Made by a program: the position numbers and the translations under genes | Source of the DNA: Erigeron canadensis | Lineage: Eukaryota; Streptophyta; Magnoliopsida; Asterales; Asteraceae | Length of the DNA: 64,000 nt | NCBI RefSeq assembly: GCF_010389155.1 | Contig: NC_057768.1 | Coordinates: forward strand, 24,995,966-25,059,965 | Direction of reading: 5' to 3' | Notes under the pieces: model-generated | The model's input: only the letters and a program-made list of their open reading frames with translations | Database searches by the model: none | Told to the model about the DNA's origin: nothing | Part shown: positions 21,178 through 33,327 of the stretch, piece after piece | Numbering within the stretch: the first letter of the stretch is position 1 | How the letters are laid out: the number at the start of each line of letters is the position of its first letter

Positions 21178-23750
21178 TTCATGATTGTCATAATAAAAAG
21201 TATAGTTCGTTATTTCTTAAAAAGCTAATCATATTGAATTCTAAGCTAACTTCTAGCAGATAGTTTTTGGTATCTTGCTCATGAGGGGCCTAGAAATTTT
21301 CCTTAAATTCTTAGGGAAATCCCACTACACAGTAACCGAGTTTGAACATTATTCCACCTGGGACACTCTAACATGTGTTAAGAGGGTCAACTGTAGCTTC
21401 CGATCTTCACAATTTTTTGATATATTGATTCTTATACCCGAAACAGGTTATTTTGATTTCCTTCTGTACACACGGGTTACATGTATCAGAAGGCGAATGG
21501 GTGACATGAAATAAAAAATTCCTGTGTTTGAACAGTAGCACACATACGCATCAATTGATTTCTCAGTTCCTGCGGTTTTCTTAAGAGTTTTTATGTTACT
21601 ACTCCGTATTATGATGTCATATATGTCCTGGTAACAAAAATAGCTAATTTCACACCATTGGAACGAAACCTAAAGTTATGACCATAGACGGCTATTGACT
21701 GCAACAGTAAGTGAATGAAAGACAATGATGGTCATAATATGAGAAGACTTACTCTACCAAAATCCTGTTTGATAAAGTTCACCGAATGCCTTTTATTGTA
21801 AGTGGAGGCCCTGGTTACATGTTACATATCTTGTCGACTCCTCTTATGGTATATGAGTACTTCGAGATCATATTCCCCTAACCTGTTATCTACTTTTGTA
21901 TTTGTCAAACAGCAAAGGAATTTGAGAGAAGGAAATGACAAATGCAAAAGGAGTATGTTAACTTGAAAATTGAAAAATGTAAACTAAACTAATCAATCAA
22001 CATGGAATAAAAACCAAAAAATCATGATTACAAAAAGAAAATACAGACCTATTGAAAGATTTACTATTACTTTACCAATTTTCACTATTATTTCCTCTAC
22101 TAACGTTGTGAACACTTGTACTACTTTTAGGTTCTTTATTAAACCTCGATTCCGTATTTCATTTCAAACAAACTGAAATGAAGGCATGCTTTAAATTAAA
22201 AAAAAAAGGTTAACGTTTGGCCTGACATTTTATGAAACACCTGATACTACTACTACTCATCCTTGATTCAATGTACCCGTTCTTTGTCAATTATCAAACT
22301 TTTTCACATTATTAAGACGAATAATTGAGGTTGATATGGATCGAAGAACATAAAACCTATTATTTCAGATGAAAAGATAGCGTGAAAAGACTAACCCTTT
22401 CCACAAGCTCCAGCCATGCCATTTTCAGCATCAAAAGAACCCATGATTACCCAAAAATCTCCCTTGCTGATCAATCAAAAATGTAATAGTTAATATATAT
22501 CTTCTACAATATGAAAGAGTTTCAGGACCAGGTGTAATCAATCTGCTGATATTCAATTCAATATTAAATTTAATTGCAACAACTAAAATAAGACACATGA
22601 TTGATGATCCTAATTAAATCTAACAGAATAGATAATGCTACTTCAAACTTCAAAGTGATGTTTAGTCATCATGTAAAAAGAAGCAACAAATAATAGTTTC
22701 ATTAAATAGCATATTTATAAACTATAATTATAAATGTATACAGTGAGACAAACTAATTAGGCAGCAAATGGGTCACCCCCGACTGCTTGAAGAGACCCAC
22801 TCGGCAGGAGTCGGAAGTGCTGATATGGGCATACCGCCTTTATCTGATAGAGCAACACTGCTAGCTGTTCAGCAGTAGCGGGTCAAGCCCAACGCCCATT
22901 CTTGCCCTTTGTTTAAAGCACCCCATGGATGTTTCATGGGGTTGGACAAATGTGCTATTTCGAAAACTACCTCTTTGACCTACCTAACCGTGGACCATAA
23001 TATGTACGTCTAGCTTCAAATTTATATTCCTTTGACATTATTGCCTGATATAGGTGATCTTACCTGATAGGTTAATAACGGTGTGATGCCATTGTTCCCC
23101 CCCTCCTTATTTTTTATTTAACTTCACAACTATTTTGTTTTTTAACATTGAAACTATATAATATAATACAAATGATAATACATGAATAACACTATCAAAA
23201 CTCAAAGCCATGGAGTAATCACTTCATTTCCAGCGACACCAAAATTTTTATATATAAATGCCATTTATAAGCTTAGTAGCATGACTATATCAAACAATTT
23301 TCGTATAACTTTAAAATTTCACAGTTTGCAAAAGATCCAACATGCAAGGTGACCAGCCATATCTAAAGATTCATATAAAACGGGAAATTGATACCTCATA
23401 TAATTCCATAATCTTGCTATCTTGCCACATAACCTGATTAACCAAACCAGCCAAAACGCCGGCAACATAAAAAACAGATTCTTTAGAGGTATATCATATA
23501 TGAATGTAAAGATCCTTGTAGAAATCATCCATAATTGATTGCAGGTTTCATGTAATTTACAATATGTCAAATGGAAACTGGAAATACCAATTATTGCTTT
23601 CAGATGTGAGAAAGAAAGGAGGGTTTATATTTTAAGACTATATATAAAAGCATACTAAAGGGACAGTTTTAGTATCTGAGCACATCTATTTCTATAAATC
23701 TATATCCTCCTCGAAATAAAAACAAATATGGAGACACATGTATCACATAC
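21178..23750. other. Intergenic or intronic DNA, no supported gene
   Basis: Short open segments bounded by splice-like sites on the minus strand (for example near 22385-22450, containing GDFWVIMGSFDAENGMAG) could be further exons of the unrecognised gene, but they do not join in phase. At 22760-22940 there is a GC-richer block with gacccactcgg and gcgggtcaagccc words, probably a dispersed repeat. Confidence 0.3.
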
Positions 23751-23895
23751 CTCATCATTAACTCAAATGTTTCCCATCTAATATTTGGAATCTTGGCATC
23801 TCTAGCATCTTTCTCCTTACACATAACAATGCATCAAACTTGTAACCACCATCAAACATTGCCCGGAATGCCTCCGAAGAAGCAAGGAAACAAAT
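23751..23895 (-). pseudogene. Fragment of an ARM-repeat/BTB protein (ARIA-like) exon
   Basis: Minus strand 23895-23751 reads ICFLASSEAFRAMFDGGYK, then an extra 23 bases, then EKDARDAKIPNIRWETFELM, and stops at a donor (ATGAG|GTATGT). This is the diagnostic stretch of the BTB domain in ARIA-type ARM-repeat proteins. The 23-base insert breaks the frame, no acceptor precedes the start, and no neighbouring BTB or ARM exons were found within several kb. It is best read as a stranded gene fragment. An alternative is a diverged gene in which the insert is a misread intron, but 23 nt is too short for plants. Confidence 0.55.
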
Positions 23896-25252
23896 TGGTT
23901 TTAACAAAATGCATATAGCTACCTCAAGCAAGCTTTCTTTTTTACTTGATTGCCATTGAAAAGTGGTTGCTACTTAATTCAGTTAATTGCCATTCACTAT
24001 ACAATTTCATAGATTATCAGTTTCCACATACCCTGCAACTGACTGTCCGGATTCACCACATAAATTTTAATCAAACACACTATACAACTTATTAATTTGT
24101 TAAATTAATAATAAGTTAGTGACAGCCCCGGCTATAAGCATCAAGACCCGAAATATAAACTAAACATAATGCATAAAATTTTTGCATACCCCCTTACACC
24201 ATTAAAACAGTTACATACTTACATGTACCAGGCTTAAAACCAAGCTGCAAGACTGGAATATATTCAGTATCAATAAGTTAAAAGAGTAAATGAACAACAG
24301 CAGCAATAGACTAACAAAGCAGCTCAAAAAGGATCATAATGGATCTAAATTGGTCAAATGGACAAATGGTCAGACTTATAAGCATAGTCAGGATCAAAAT
24401 GGTATACTAACAGGTCAAATGGTCAACTTACACAAGCTTGTTTTTTGCCATGTTACAAAGCTAACAACAAGAAATCTACAAATTGACCAAAATACTTGTA
24501 TCTACATAAAAGGGAATGAACAAACTGGCTGTTTAGATTTAATCCCCAACGGTACTTAATCACGTATCTAGTTGACTATGAAAGTGTCCTTGATAAGAAA
24601 AGTAATAAATATTGCAACAATATGTATATACATCTATACACACATACAGATACATATAGTAACGACACCTATCATTGCAATATTAACTTCACTACAATTA
24701 CAACAATAAATTCTCCTTTTTCCACTTAAAAATCCTAATCATTAAATTATAGTTGCAATAAAACATAACAACTCACAAAATCATATAACTACACAAAGAA
24801 ACGACAGGGCACAAACATAAAATGTACGAGTATATATAAAAAAGATGGAAAAACTAAAAAGAAAAACATATCTAAAATAAACATAACAATTTATAATGAT
24901 TTGTTGATTATCAATGAGAATCAAAGAAAGCCACCAAAACAAAATATTGTTGCTTTGTTTGTTTTTTTTTTTTGACCAGCAAGACAAATGCTACCAAAAC
25001 AAGATTAAGGGACTATAGGGCAAGATCAAACCAAAGAATAAACACCAAAAAGAGTTCTCACTCTCTCTCTCATCATCCCCTGCCACCACATACAGACATA
25101 ATACAAAAGAAATAATATAATTATTAAATGTAAAAGTTGCATTGTTAGGATACACTTAAAAAGCAGCAGCCAGCCAGCAACCCTTAAACTACAGTCTAGA
25201 AGCTATCTAGTGTAACAAAAGGACCAAAATCAAAAACTTATAGCAGCAGAAA
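23896..25252. other. Intergenic, includes the SLP2-like 3' flank
   Basis: AT-rich, no supported gene. Near 24330-24440 the words ggtcaaatgg and ggatcaaaatgg recur, a short degenerate repeat that creates a spurious open frame. Confidence 0.4.
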
Positions 25253-26422
25253 TTAAGCCTTGACTGGAACTTGTTTAGGTCCAACTTCTTGAGGGATGAA
25301 AACAGGCTGTTGAGGAGGAGGGTTGGGGTTGGGGTTTGATGTTAGGATGCGTACTCCATGAGTATTAGTAATCTCTAGAACCTCCGGCAATCCATTAATG
25401 CAACCTCTAGACATGCCAACATCAATCCTAATAGCCATGTTATTGCAAACACCATTAATACCCGACTCTTGAATCGTATGACCCATGATCATCCTCCTGG
25501 CCCCGGGAATAGTAGAAAGCACGTGTTCAAGCGTACGACAATCACAGTCCTTAGATTGCTCGTTAGAGAATATCCTCAACCAAACAACAGAATTCCTTCC
25601 CCTAACTAAACTAGAAGTAACCTTACGTTTAGTCCCGCTAATCCAATCGCTAACCTCTTGATTAATCCGTTCTAAACCATAATCAACATGACTCGCCAAA
25701 AGGCCACCGTGAACAAACACAGAGTCATCAACAACAAGCACGGTCGAATTGTTTGATAAAAACCTAGTGGAAATAGGACCATTAGGCCTCAATGCAGCTA
25801 TACGAGACCTAAATCCTTGAACGTATCGGCGTTTTATAAAAGGGAAAGTAGACGGAATACCGTCATACAAGTCGTTACTCTCCTTATACCCTCCTCCTAA
25901 TTTTCTTTTCACGTTACTACCAATTGAATACCAAAAAGCCCAGCGATTAAATTCATCTAAACCCGAAGGAGTAACGTACCGAAAATCGCCATCTAAGTTC
26001 AAAATCTCGTGATTTCCATTCATAGTAATAACATTACCACCTGTTTTAACAGCTTGTCTTTTAAGTCTTTCAAAATAATAAAGAATTTTTAATTCATTAT
26101 GACCACGGTCAAGGACATCACCGACCTGAACAAGAGTGGACCCACCGCCGCACCAGTTATCTTTCGAATCGATTAAACCGGCTAACCGGAGTGCTTCCTT
26201 TGATTTCATCAGGTCGCCATGGAGATCGCCGATTGCGATTAATCGCCGCCGTTGGTTTTCTGAAGAGGAGGATTGTAATGAGATGAAAGTAGGCGGAGGA
26301 GGAGACGGCGGAGGTGGGGCCGGGGGCATAAACATTCCATCGGTTACACAAAAGTCAACGAAAGTGTCGACGAATGAAGATACAAGGCTTGGTAGGTTTT
26401 CGCAGCTCATCTCCATCTCCAT
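25253..26422 (-). CDS. SLP2: Shewanella-like protein phosphatase, SLP2-like
   Basis: An intron-less 389-residue metallophosphatase of the PPP superfamily. Metal-binding motifs are in order: GDLHGD (near residue 67), GDVLDRG (about 103), GNHEI (about 137), FVHGG (about 238) and MGHT (about 314). The IPFxF-type insert (YDGIPSTFPFIKR) and the absence of a SAPNYC tail fit bacterial-type SLP phosphatases rather than PP1/PP2A. The N-terminus (ENLPSLVSSFVDTFVDFCV, then a Pro run) resembles plant SLP2 and has no clear chloroplast transit peptide, arguing against SLP1. Arabidopsis SLP2 is reported to be a tyrosine-preferring phosphatase linked to mitochondrial Mia40 and seed germination; that role is carried over by family. 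The start at 26422 is the first ATG of the frame; a second follows two codons later. Confidence 0.93.
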   Translation of the reverse strand: MEMEMSCENLPSLVSSFVDTFVDFCVTDGMFMPPAPPPPSPPPPTFISLQSSSSENQRRRLIAIGDLHGDLMKSKEALRLAGLIDSKDNWCGGGSTLVQVGDVLDRGHNELKILYYFERLKRQAVKTGGNVITMNGNHEILNLDGDFRYVTPSGLDEFNRWAFWYSIGSNVKRKLGGGYKESNDLYDGIPSTFPFIKRRYVQGFRSRIAALRPNGPISTRFLSNNSTVLVVDDSVFVHGGLLASHVDYGLERINQEVSDWISGTKRKVTSSLVRGRNSVVWLRIFSNEQSKDCDCRTLEHVLSTIPGARRMIMGHTIQESGINGVCNNMAIRIDVGMSRGCINGLPEVLEITNTHGVRILTSNPNPNPPPQQPVFIPQEVGPKQVPVKA

Positions 26423-26639
26423 TTTTTTTTTTTTTATCTTTCTTTCTTCCCTCCCACCACGTTGTTCTTGTTAACCTTGCTTTTCTTTTCTTTTTTCAAA
26501 TCAAATTAAACAAGTGGACATTCAACAATATATATATGTATAAAAATTGTGACCATAAAAATCTTTTTATTTTATTTTCTTAGGGTTAGTAATGTTTAAA
26601 ATGCAACTTTTTGTTTATTATTTAGGCTTAGGATGATTA

Positions 26640-27600
26640 TTGTGTATGATAATTAATGAATAAAATTATAATATTCTCATGGTAGATACTTAGAAAGTTT
26701 TTGAGATCGAGGTTATGTTATTATGGCTTAGTTTAACATCATTTCTTATCAAACCTTATTCTACCTGTTTTATGGAATAAGTTGCAAACAAAATAACATT
26801 AAACTTAGTTTGTGCTTCAAATTTGGGTCAAACTAAGGTTAACATGTGGCATTTATTGATCCAAATCCACCACTTAATTGCTAAGATATATTAAGTAATT
26901 TAAAAATAAAACTTGAAAACCCCTAAACCATTTGAGCTATCACATATTTATGTTGTTGCTGGAGATATAGATGTATCCTTAATTGGGTTGGTAATTTGGT
27001 ACACATAGTTAAGTTGTTGAAAATATAGATGTATGTAGTTGGGTACTTGGGTTGGTATCCACATTTAAGTTGAGTTTGTACACACATTTAACTTTTTGCT
27101 GGAGATATAGATGTATGCAGTTGGGTTGGTATCCGCAATTAAGTTATGGTTGGAGATATATATGTATGCATAGTTGGGTTTGTACACACATTTAAGTTTG
27201 GTTGGTACATATATTTAAGTTGAGACTCATTATCGTGGTAATCTAAAGCTTTGTGTTAATGAATCTTGAATAAAGTTCTAGTGATGTACATCTATATAAT
27301 CAATATAGGGAAACTTTTCCATAATCCGCTTACATTTAGGATCGACTATGAAGTCTAGACCCCTTTATATATATATATATATATATATTTTTGTTGAAAG
27401 GTGTAAATTACTTGTAAATATCAAAAGATATAACTTACATTGTCTTAATTGTGCCCGAATTATAGAGTTGTCTCATTAAATAGATCCTTTTGTATATTAA
27501 TCGATTTTTGTATCCAAAATATTGGGTTGTAACTTGCTAATTAATCATGGATATGTAGCAAATATATATTGCTTAATCTTCATATTATCATCATCATATC
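26640..27600 (+). pseudogene. Truncated relic of the PDK gene
   Basis: Segments match the PDK gene 13 kb upstream, in order and orientation. 26670-26730 (attctcatggtagat, gaggttatgttatt) matches the end of PDK intron 1 (12560-12615). 26740-26885 (accatttcttatcaaacctt-like, gttttatggaataag, aacatgtggca, gatccaaatccacc) matches intron 2 and the start of exon 3 (12960-13095). 27275-27330 and 27484-27560 match the PDK 3' flank (14200-14345). Exon 2 and exons 4-6 are missing, and exon 3 ends after about 40 bases. Retained intron sequence shows a DNA-level duplication, not a retrocopy. It cannot make a kinase. Confidence 0.8.
26955..27228 (+). repeat. Degenerate minisatellite inside the PDK relic
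   Basis: Repeats of ggagatatagatgtatg, agttgggttggtat and cacatttaagtt alternate with irregular 50-65-bp spacing. This block has no counterpart in the intact PDK gene. Confidence 0.65.
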
Positions 27601-27787
27601 ATATATCATATTCTAGTAATATATTTCTTATCATCGATATATAGTACAAATAAACAGAAATCTATATAATTATGTCAAATATTGAAGTCCTTGTTGATAT
27701 ATAGTCTAAAATATATTCTTACATTTTAATATTTTTATGGTCGTTTTCAAAAATGTTAATTTTTATGCTTTATATCTATATATCAAC

Positions 27788-27788
<1 letters not shown>

Positions 27789-27828
<40 letters not shown>

Positions 27829-27829
27829 C
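27789..27829 (+). repeat. (TTA)n microsatellite
   Basis: About 13 uninterrupted ATT units. A second run of about 20 units lies at 28408-28469. Confidence 0.95.
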
Positions 27830-28122
27830 AATGGACGGGTAGTCTTAAAATATATTAATCAAAGCTAAAAAATTGGATTTCAAATATATTAAATAGATAT
27901 ACCGAAATTAACTTGAAATTTTGCTAGCTGAATAGCCACTCCATCGGTCAAAATACTCCAAAAATTATCCGCCCAACGAAGAAACATACGAAAATTAACT
28001 CCATATAAATATTGATTTCAGTTTACCCATTTTTTTCAACTTTAGTTAAATAAAAAATTTACAATTTCTTATATTCTAAAAGTGTAAACTATATATATAA
28101 AAGTATAATTAAATATAAATTA

Positions 28123-28295
28123 GGTTAAAGTGTAAATTGGTGGTGGAAAATCAAAAAGTGTAAGTTAATTATTTTAAATTGGGTTAAAGTGTAAATTGGT
28201 GATGGGAAACTAAAAAGTGTAAATTAATTGTTTTAGATTGGGTTAAAGTGTAAATTGGTGATTGGAAACCAAAAAGTGTAAATTAATTTAGATTA
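28123..28295 (+). repeat. Three tandem ~59-bp repeats
   Basis: ggttaaagtgtaaattggtg starts at 28123, 28182 and 28241, each followed by a variant of ggaaaccaaaaagtgtaaat and a taattattttagattg-like spacer. No coding content. Confidence 0.9.
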
Positions 28296-28408
28296 ATATT
28301 TAAAAAATTAGAGTATTAATAAGGAGGGGGGATTAGACTCAAGGAGGTGGATTAGGGGTGCTAAGTGTACCCTCAACCCCCTCTTTTAATTATGTTATAG
28401 ATTATTGC

Positions 28409-28469
<61 letters not shown>

Positions 28470-28613
28470 TTATTTATGAAAATATAAATGTTTAGTTAAT
28501 GTTGAATTTCTATAAACAAATTAAAACCATCCCCTTAGAATAATGGTTAGAGAAACCAAACAAAAAACACCTCGCCTATATAGAGTACAAAACAAGAATG
28601 AAAATATTCTAAG

Positions 28614-28787
28614 ATTAAAAATGATCCATATATCCAATAATCAAACTAAAAGTATAGAAGATTCAAGAGAAGCTTTTTTTTCGTGTAATCTGGCACAAAA
28701 TTTAAAAATGATCCATATATCCAATAATCAAACTAAAAGTATAGAAGATTCAAGAGAAGCTTTTTTTTCGTGTAATCTGGCACAAAA
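28614..28787 (+). repeat. Two tandem 87-bp units upstream of PMEI copy 1
   Basis: aaaatgatccatatatccaa through gtgtaatctggcacaaaa occurs twice back to back (period 87). The unit is a multiple of 3 without stops, so a spurious 114-residue frame appears. A single diverged copy lies at 30925-31000, upstream of PMEI copy 2. Confidence 0.9.
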
Positions 28788-28807
28788 CAAGAATAAAAAT
28801 CTTTGTA

Positions 28808-28858
<51 letters not shown>

Positions 28859-28860
28859 AT

Positions 28861-29035
28861 GGGAATATAAGGCTGTCGGATATCTAAGCTTAGGTGTGGA
28901 ACACTCACACATTGTTTTTTTAATCCATAAAAATCATGAGGCCCATGCATTTATTCATTAAACAAGACTTAATAAAATATTAGTATGTGAGGGGTTCCAC
29001 ACCTAAGCTTAGGTACCGGACAGCCTTATATTCCC
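28861..29035. mobile_element. MITE, 175 bp, between (TA)n tracts
   Basis: The ends gggaatataaggctgtcgga and cggacagccttatattccc are inverted, extending inward through ctaagcttaggtgtggaac/gttccacacctaagcttag (about 42 bp per arm). Both sides are (TA)n, consistent with a TA-targeting family, though this hides the exact duplication. Confidence 0.85.
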
Positions 29036-29188
29036 TTTTCCCTATATATATATATATATAACAATAACAATAACAATTATATATATGGCTTATATATAAT
29101 ATATAATATGAACAAGTAATCATTATTTCATTTCCATATTAAGAACTTATTATACGTCCCTTATTCACCTATATATATCAAAACATAT

Positions 29189-29823
29189 ATGCCCAATACA
29201 ATTAAACTATGCAAATCAAACAACATTACCATGAAAAACAACCTATTCTTTTTCGGACTCTCCATCTTGTTCATCTCGGCCGAATCAAGGAACATTGGCG
29301 TTTATCGGTACACCATTAGTACCATATGTTCCCACACTAGCCACAAGAAAGTATGCGTCAACACCTTGAGGCCTTTGTTTAAAAAGCACGAGACATCACC
29401 AAGAGACGTCCTCTATGCTTCAACCTACGCAATCCTCAAGGCGTTGAAGGAAGCAGAGTCATCATTTGATCGCCTTTTTAATGCTACTGATGAACCAATA
29501 ATGGATTGCCATGAGTTCATGAAGCATTGGATATAGTGAAGGAGATTCATAATTTTCCTAGCCTGGTTGACAAAATACCCGACGTGATGAACAAACTTAG
29601 TGCCGTAGGAGCAGAAACAGAAACATGTTTGGATGAGGTTGGGGACCGAAAGGCTATGTCGGATGTTCTGTTAAATTCTACACTACTTTGGGAGAATGCA
29701 TTGGACATTGGAGCTAACACACCAGGGATCTTTCAACGACCATCCTACATTCCTATTGGTGGACGGCAGCTTCCTGGCAACGATGGAAGAGGATATCCAA
29801 GGTGGTGGATGTCTAAGCCCTAA
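29189..29823 (+). pseudogene. PMEI-like pro-region of a pectin methylesterase, copy 1, frameshifted
   Basis: The first frame (from ATG 29189, or ATG 29231) encodes a signal-peptide-like stretch (NNLFFFGLSILFISA) and the start of a pectin methylesterase inhibitor domain: STICSHTSHKKVCVNTL with the first Cys pair, then DCHEF with the third Cys. A deletion of about 25 bases after DCHE (by comparison with copy 2) shifts the frame into a TAG near 29534. The second frame resumes with KLSAVGAETETCLDEV (fourth Cys) and LPGNDGRGYPRWWMSKP. That ending resembles the linker before the catalytic domain of type I pectin methylesterases, which is absent. The intact parent would have been a secreted cell-wall protein. 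Confidence 0.75.
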
Positions 29824-31112
29824 GGGATATATAACCGGAAACTGTTAGCAAGTAGCAATGCAGTTTAGATTTATATAAAAAAAAAAGACAATAATAGTAA
29901 TGAATTATGTTCGGTCGTTAGACTATAAATGTTCTAATGTGTTTTATGTTTATCTTGGACATCTGCTATAAGCATTATGTGTATTTTAACATGTTCAAGT
30001 TTTTAGCTTATATTCTGATTTTTCTTTTGTGATACACTAATACTTATAAGTTAAACTTATGTGCAGTACTCGATAGTATTAGTTATGAAACATATTTGTT
30101 AAACTTTAAAACGCCAGGAAAAAGGTTATGGTCACTGTGATGGTTAGGCCGCAAAACTGACCTTCATTGAGTCTGTTCTGTATATGTTTGCTAAATTTAA
30201 AACTTAGTTCAGTTTCACATTCTAGGTTGAGAAACAGAATGATAGTATAATGGGATGTAACCATTCAATATTGTGTTTCAAGCTTCAAAAATGTTACTGA
30301 TTAGTACTATTGTTATTCATTAAAAATTCAAGAACATGATGTTTTTTTCTGAGAAAACAATTACTTGCTTTTTTTTTCCTTACAAAGTTTAGGTTTTAAT
30401 TAGATTACTCGTTGCATTGAAGCTAGATTGTAGCTGAATTGTACAATCCTTGTCTACAAAATGCAATAATGATGTTTCTTTTACCACAAAACAACATAGC
30501 TGACTTGATTCGAGATAAGCAGGTCTGAAAAAACTCAGATAATCAAAAGACAAAGACCAAAATGCAGGATAACGCATATATTTCAAGTAATGAAAGGTGA
30601 GAATAGTCATGTACCACTCCCTAAATTCATGAGTTGCCTCCCCGAGTCCCTAAATTAAAGCTGATCTGTTTACCGGTCAAAGAGAGGAGTCCTAATCTGA
30701 TGTGGAGTAGAGATGTACAGGGTTTGGTCAAAACCAACTAAACCTGTTAAACCAGATTCATTGGACGGTTTTGGGTTAGCATCAAAAAATTAGACGGACA
30801 GATGATCCTAACGACGGAAAAAATGTAGGTGCCAGTGTAGTTTGGTGTAGAGATTATAATAGTTGGTAGTGGTGAGGAGGCAGACACGGGTGGAGCGGAT
30901 GTATAGGTATCAAGATTAAATGTATATCGAATAATTAATCAAACTAAAAATATAGAAGATTTAAGAGAAGCTTGTTTCTCTTTAATTTGGCACAAAACAA
31001 AGAATACAAATCTTTGTATGAATATAAACAACTTATATATATGGCTTATATATATTAGATTTATTTCCATATCAAGATTTATTGTATATTCCTTGTTTGC
31101 CTAGACATGTAC
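29824..31112. other. Spacer within the PMEI tandem duplication
   Basis: 29824-30480 (ggatatataaccggaaactgt, gacatctgctataagcat, gttcaagtttttagcttata, agtttaggttttaattagat) is repeated after copy 2 at 31779-32500. 30925-31112 is the promoter of copy 2, similar to 28614-29188. No further gene seen. Confidence 0.6.
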
Positions 31113-31778
31113 ATGCCCAATACAATGAAATTTTGCAAATCAAACGACATTGAACCACTCTCCATCTTGTTCATATTGTTCATCTCGGCCGAATCCAGGA
31201 ACATTGGCGTTTATCGTTCACGGTACACCATTAGCTCCATATGTGCCAACACAGAGTACAAGTAAACATGCAGGACCACCTTGAGCCCTTTGTTTAAAAA
31301 GCACAAGACGTCACCACGTAACATCCTCTCTGCTTCTATCTCTGCAGTCCTCAAGGCAATGACTGATGCCGATTCATCCTTTGATGGCGTCGTTGGTTCT
31401 AATGATCAAGCGATAAGTGATTGCCATGAGCTTGTGGGGTTTGCAGTTGACAATCTTCATGATTCATTGAATATAGTCGAAAAGAATGATCTCCCTACCA
31501 TCCTTGAGAGAAAAGATGACCTCATGACGTGGCTTAGTGCCGTGGTTTCAGAGCAAGAAACGTGTTTGGATGGGTTTGAGGACCGACCTAAGTTAAGGAA
31601 GGCTACGTCGGATGTTCTATTAAATTCCACCCAACTCGCGTCCAATGCATTGGCCATTGCATATAACACACCAAAGATCTTTGAGAGATTCTTCATCCCG
31701 ATTAGCACAAGTGGTGGACGGCGGCTACCTGGCAATGATGGAAGAGGATATCCGTGGTGGTGGATGTCTAAGCCCTAA
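31113..31778 (+). pseudogene. PMEI-like pro-region, copy 2, with a nonsense codon
   Basis: The frame opens at ATG 31113 (MPNTMKFCKSN) with a Leu/Ile/Phe-rich leader (LSILFILFISA) and reaches CANTEYK, where codon 51 is TAA (31263-31265) in place of the Lys of copy 1. The same frame then stays open to TAA at 31776-31778 and holds DCHELVGFAVDNL (third Cys) and TWLSAVVSEQETCLDGF (fourth Cys), then LPGNDGRGYPWWWMSKP. A methionine at 31281 could restart translation but would lack signal peptide and first Cys pair. This copy has the segment deleted in copy 1, and copy 1 has the codon lost here. Confidence 0.75.
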
Positions 31779-33327
31779 TTAAGGGATATATAACAGGAAA
31801 CTGTTAGCAAGTAGCAATGCAGTTTAGATAACGAAATAAACTGAATAGCAGTAATGAATTATGTTCCATTGTTAAACTATAAATGTCAGAAATTGGGATT
31901 TAGCTAGTGTTTTATGTTAACTTGTGGACATCTGCTATCAGCATGATGTAATTTGACAAAAAAGTTCAAGTTTTTAGCTTATATTGTGATTGTTCTTTGT
32001 GATACTTGCAAGTACAAAGATGTAAAGTACTCAATAGAGAGCTGAAACTCTTGGTTATGAATATCATTTACTAGGAATCGAATGGTATATGTTTGTTGAA
32101 CTTTAAAACTTATTTCCTATCTAGAATACTCTATCAAGATAAGATTTCTCATCCAGATAAGACAACTGTCTGATGTGATGTCTCCTTTAAAGATTCTTAC
32201 ATCATATAATAAAAGAATACTCCAGAGGCTAGTGATGAATATTGGGCAGTGGTCCTACTCGCAATAGACGACAAAGGTGTGCACCGCCGCCATATTAATA
32301 ACACGGGTTCTTCCACTACATATGTGGGGCCGTCACATAGCGCGAATACAAAAAAAAACTAATGATGTTGAAAGAAAGTATTTATTGTTCTTGAAAAAAC
32401 AAATTACCTTTTTTTTCTATTTCGAAGTTTAGGTTTTAGATTACTTGTTGCATTGAGCTTGTAGTTGAATTGTACAGCTTTGTCTACAAAAGCCAAGGTC
32501 GAAGAGATTTGCCTAGTAATACGAGAATGATCAGTTTAATTTTCATTTTTTTGCCAAAAGAAAGCTAACCAAGTGTGGACTTGATTATCTAAAATGTAAC
32601 ATAAATACCACACTGAGTGTAAAAAGTCGCAGAATATGTCATTTTAAAAACGAGCATAGTTGCCAACTTACCATCATGGGTGATGCTGAAAGAGAACCTA
32701 CCAGTTCCATGTTCTAATGATGAATGTCATCTTCATCTCTCATTAGATTGTAGAAGATGAAGGATGATCTTTTGAGGCTAACATGATCAAGAGAAAAGAT
32801 TGTGAATGAATCTAAAACTCTATGATATCAAAAAGGTAAAACTGTGCTGATTTTGGCCATAGAAGCTTGGTACACCAGACGAACCACTCAGAAAATAGAA
32901 GCTTTGTACACCTAGGAAGACAGTTTAAAATATAAGTAATAACAAACATTTCACTTTAGCCACAATTATGTCTTGATAAATGATAATGTTGCAATCACAC
33001 GATACTAATCTCCTAGATACATGCTCACTTTTACAAGTAACAAACCACTAATAACCATTTAAAATACTAATCACTATAATAGCTAATGTCATTTTATTTG
33101 ATAAAAAGCGCACTTTTATAATTCTCAGCGAGCCACCACAGCTGCCACATCCCTCAGAATAGTAACAAAAAAAAAAAAAACATTACATTTTCCTTTCTAT
33201 TTCTAGTTAAAACAATAGAAAATCCAAGCTGCTACTTTCCAGCGTCTTCGTTAATTATGAAGGACTAATCTGCACCGAGAACTTGACACACAGAAAAGAA
33301 AGCCAATGGTAGTAACTCATGCTTTGA
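31779..33327. other. Spacer between PMEI copy 2 and RPL3
   Basis: The left part to about 32500 is the duplicated 3' flank of the PMEI locus. From 32500 onward no gene or repeat is recognised; 33240-33327 is probably the RPL3 3' untranslated region. Confidence 0.45.

Noticed and set aside
23319..23570. 83-residue minus frame with many Trp and Leu
   Set aside because: No start context, splice context or family signature; likely chance in AT-rich DNA.
27000..28480. Tandem repeats considered as a CRISPR-like array
   Set aside because: Units are directly contiguous without unique spacers, and the genome is a plant's.
28543..28887. 114-residue frame with an internal peptide repeat
   Set aside because: Caused by a stop-free 87-bp tandem duplication followed by (TA)n; the same sequence is non-coding upstream of PMEI copy 2.
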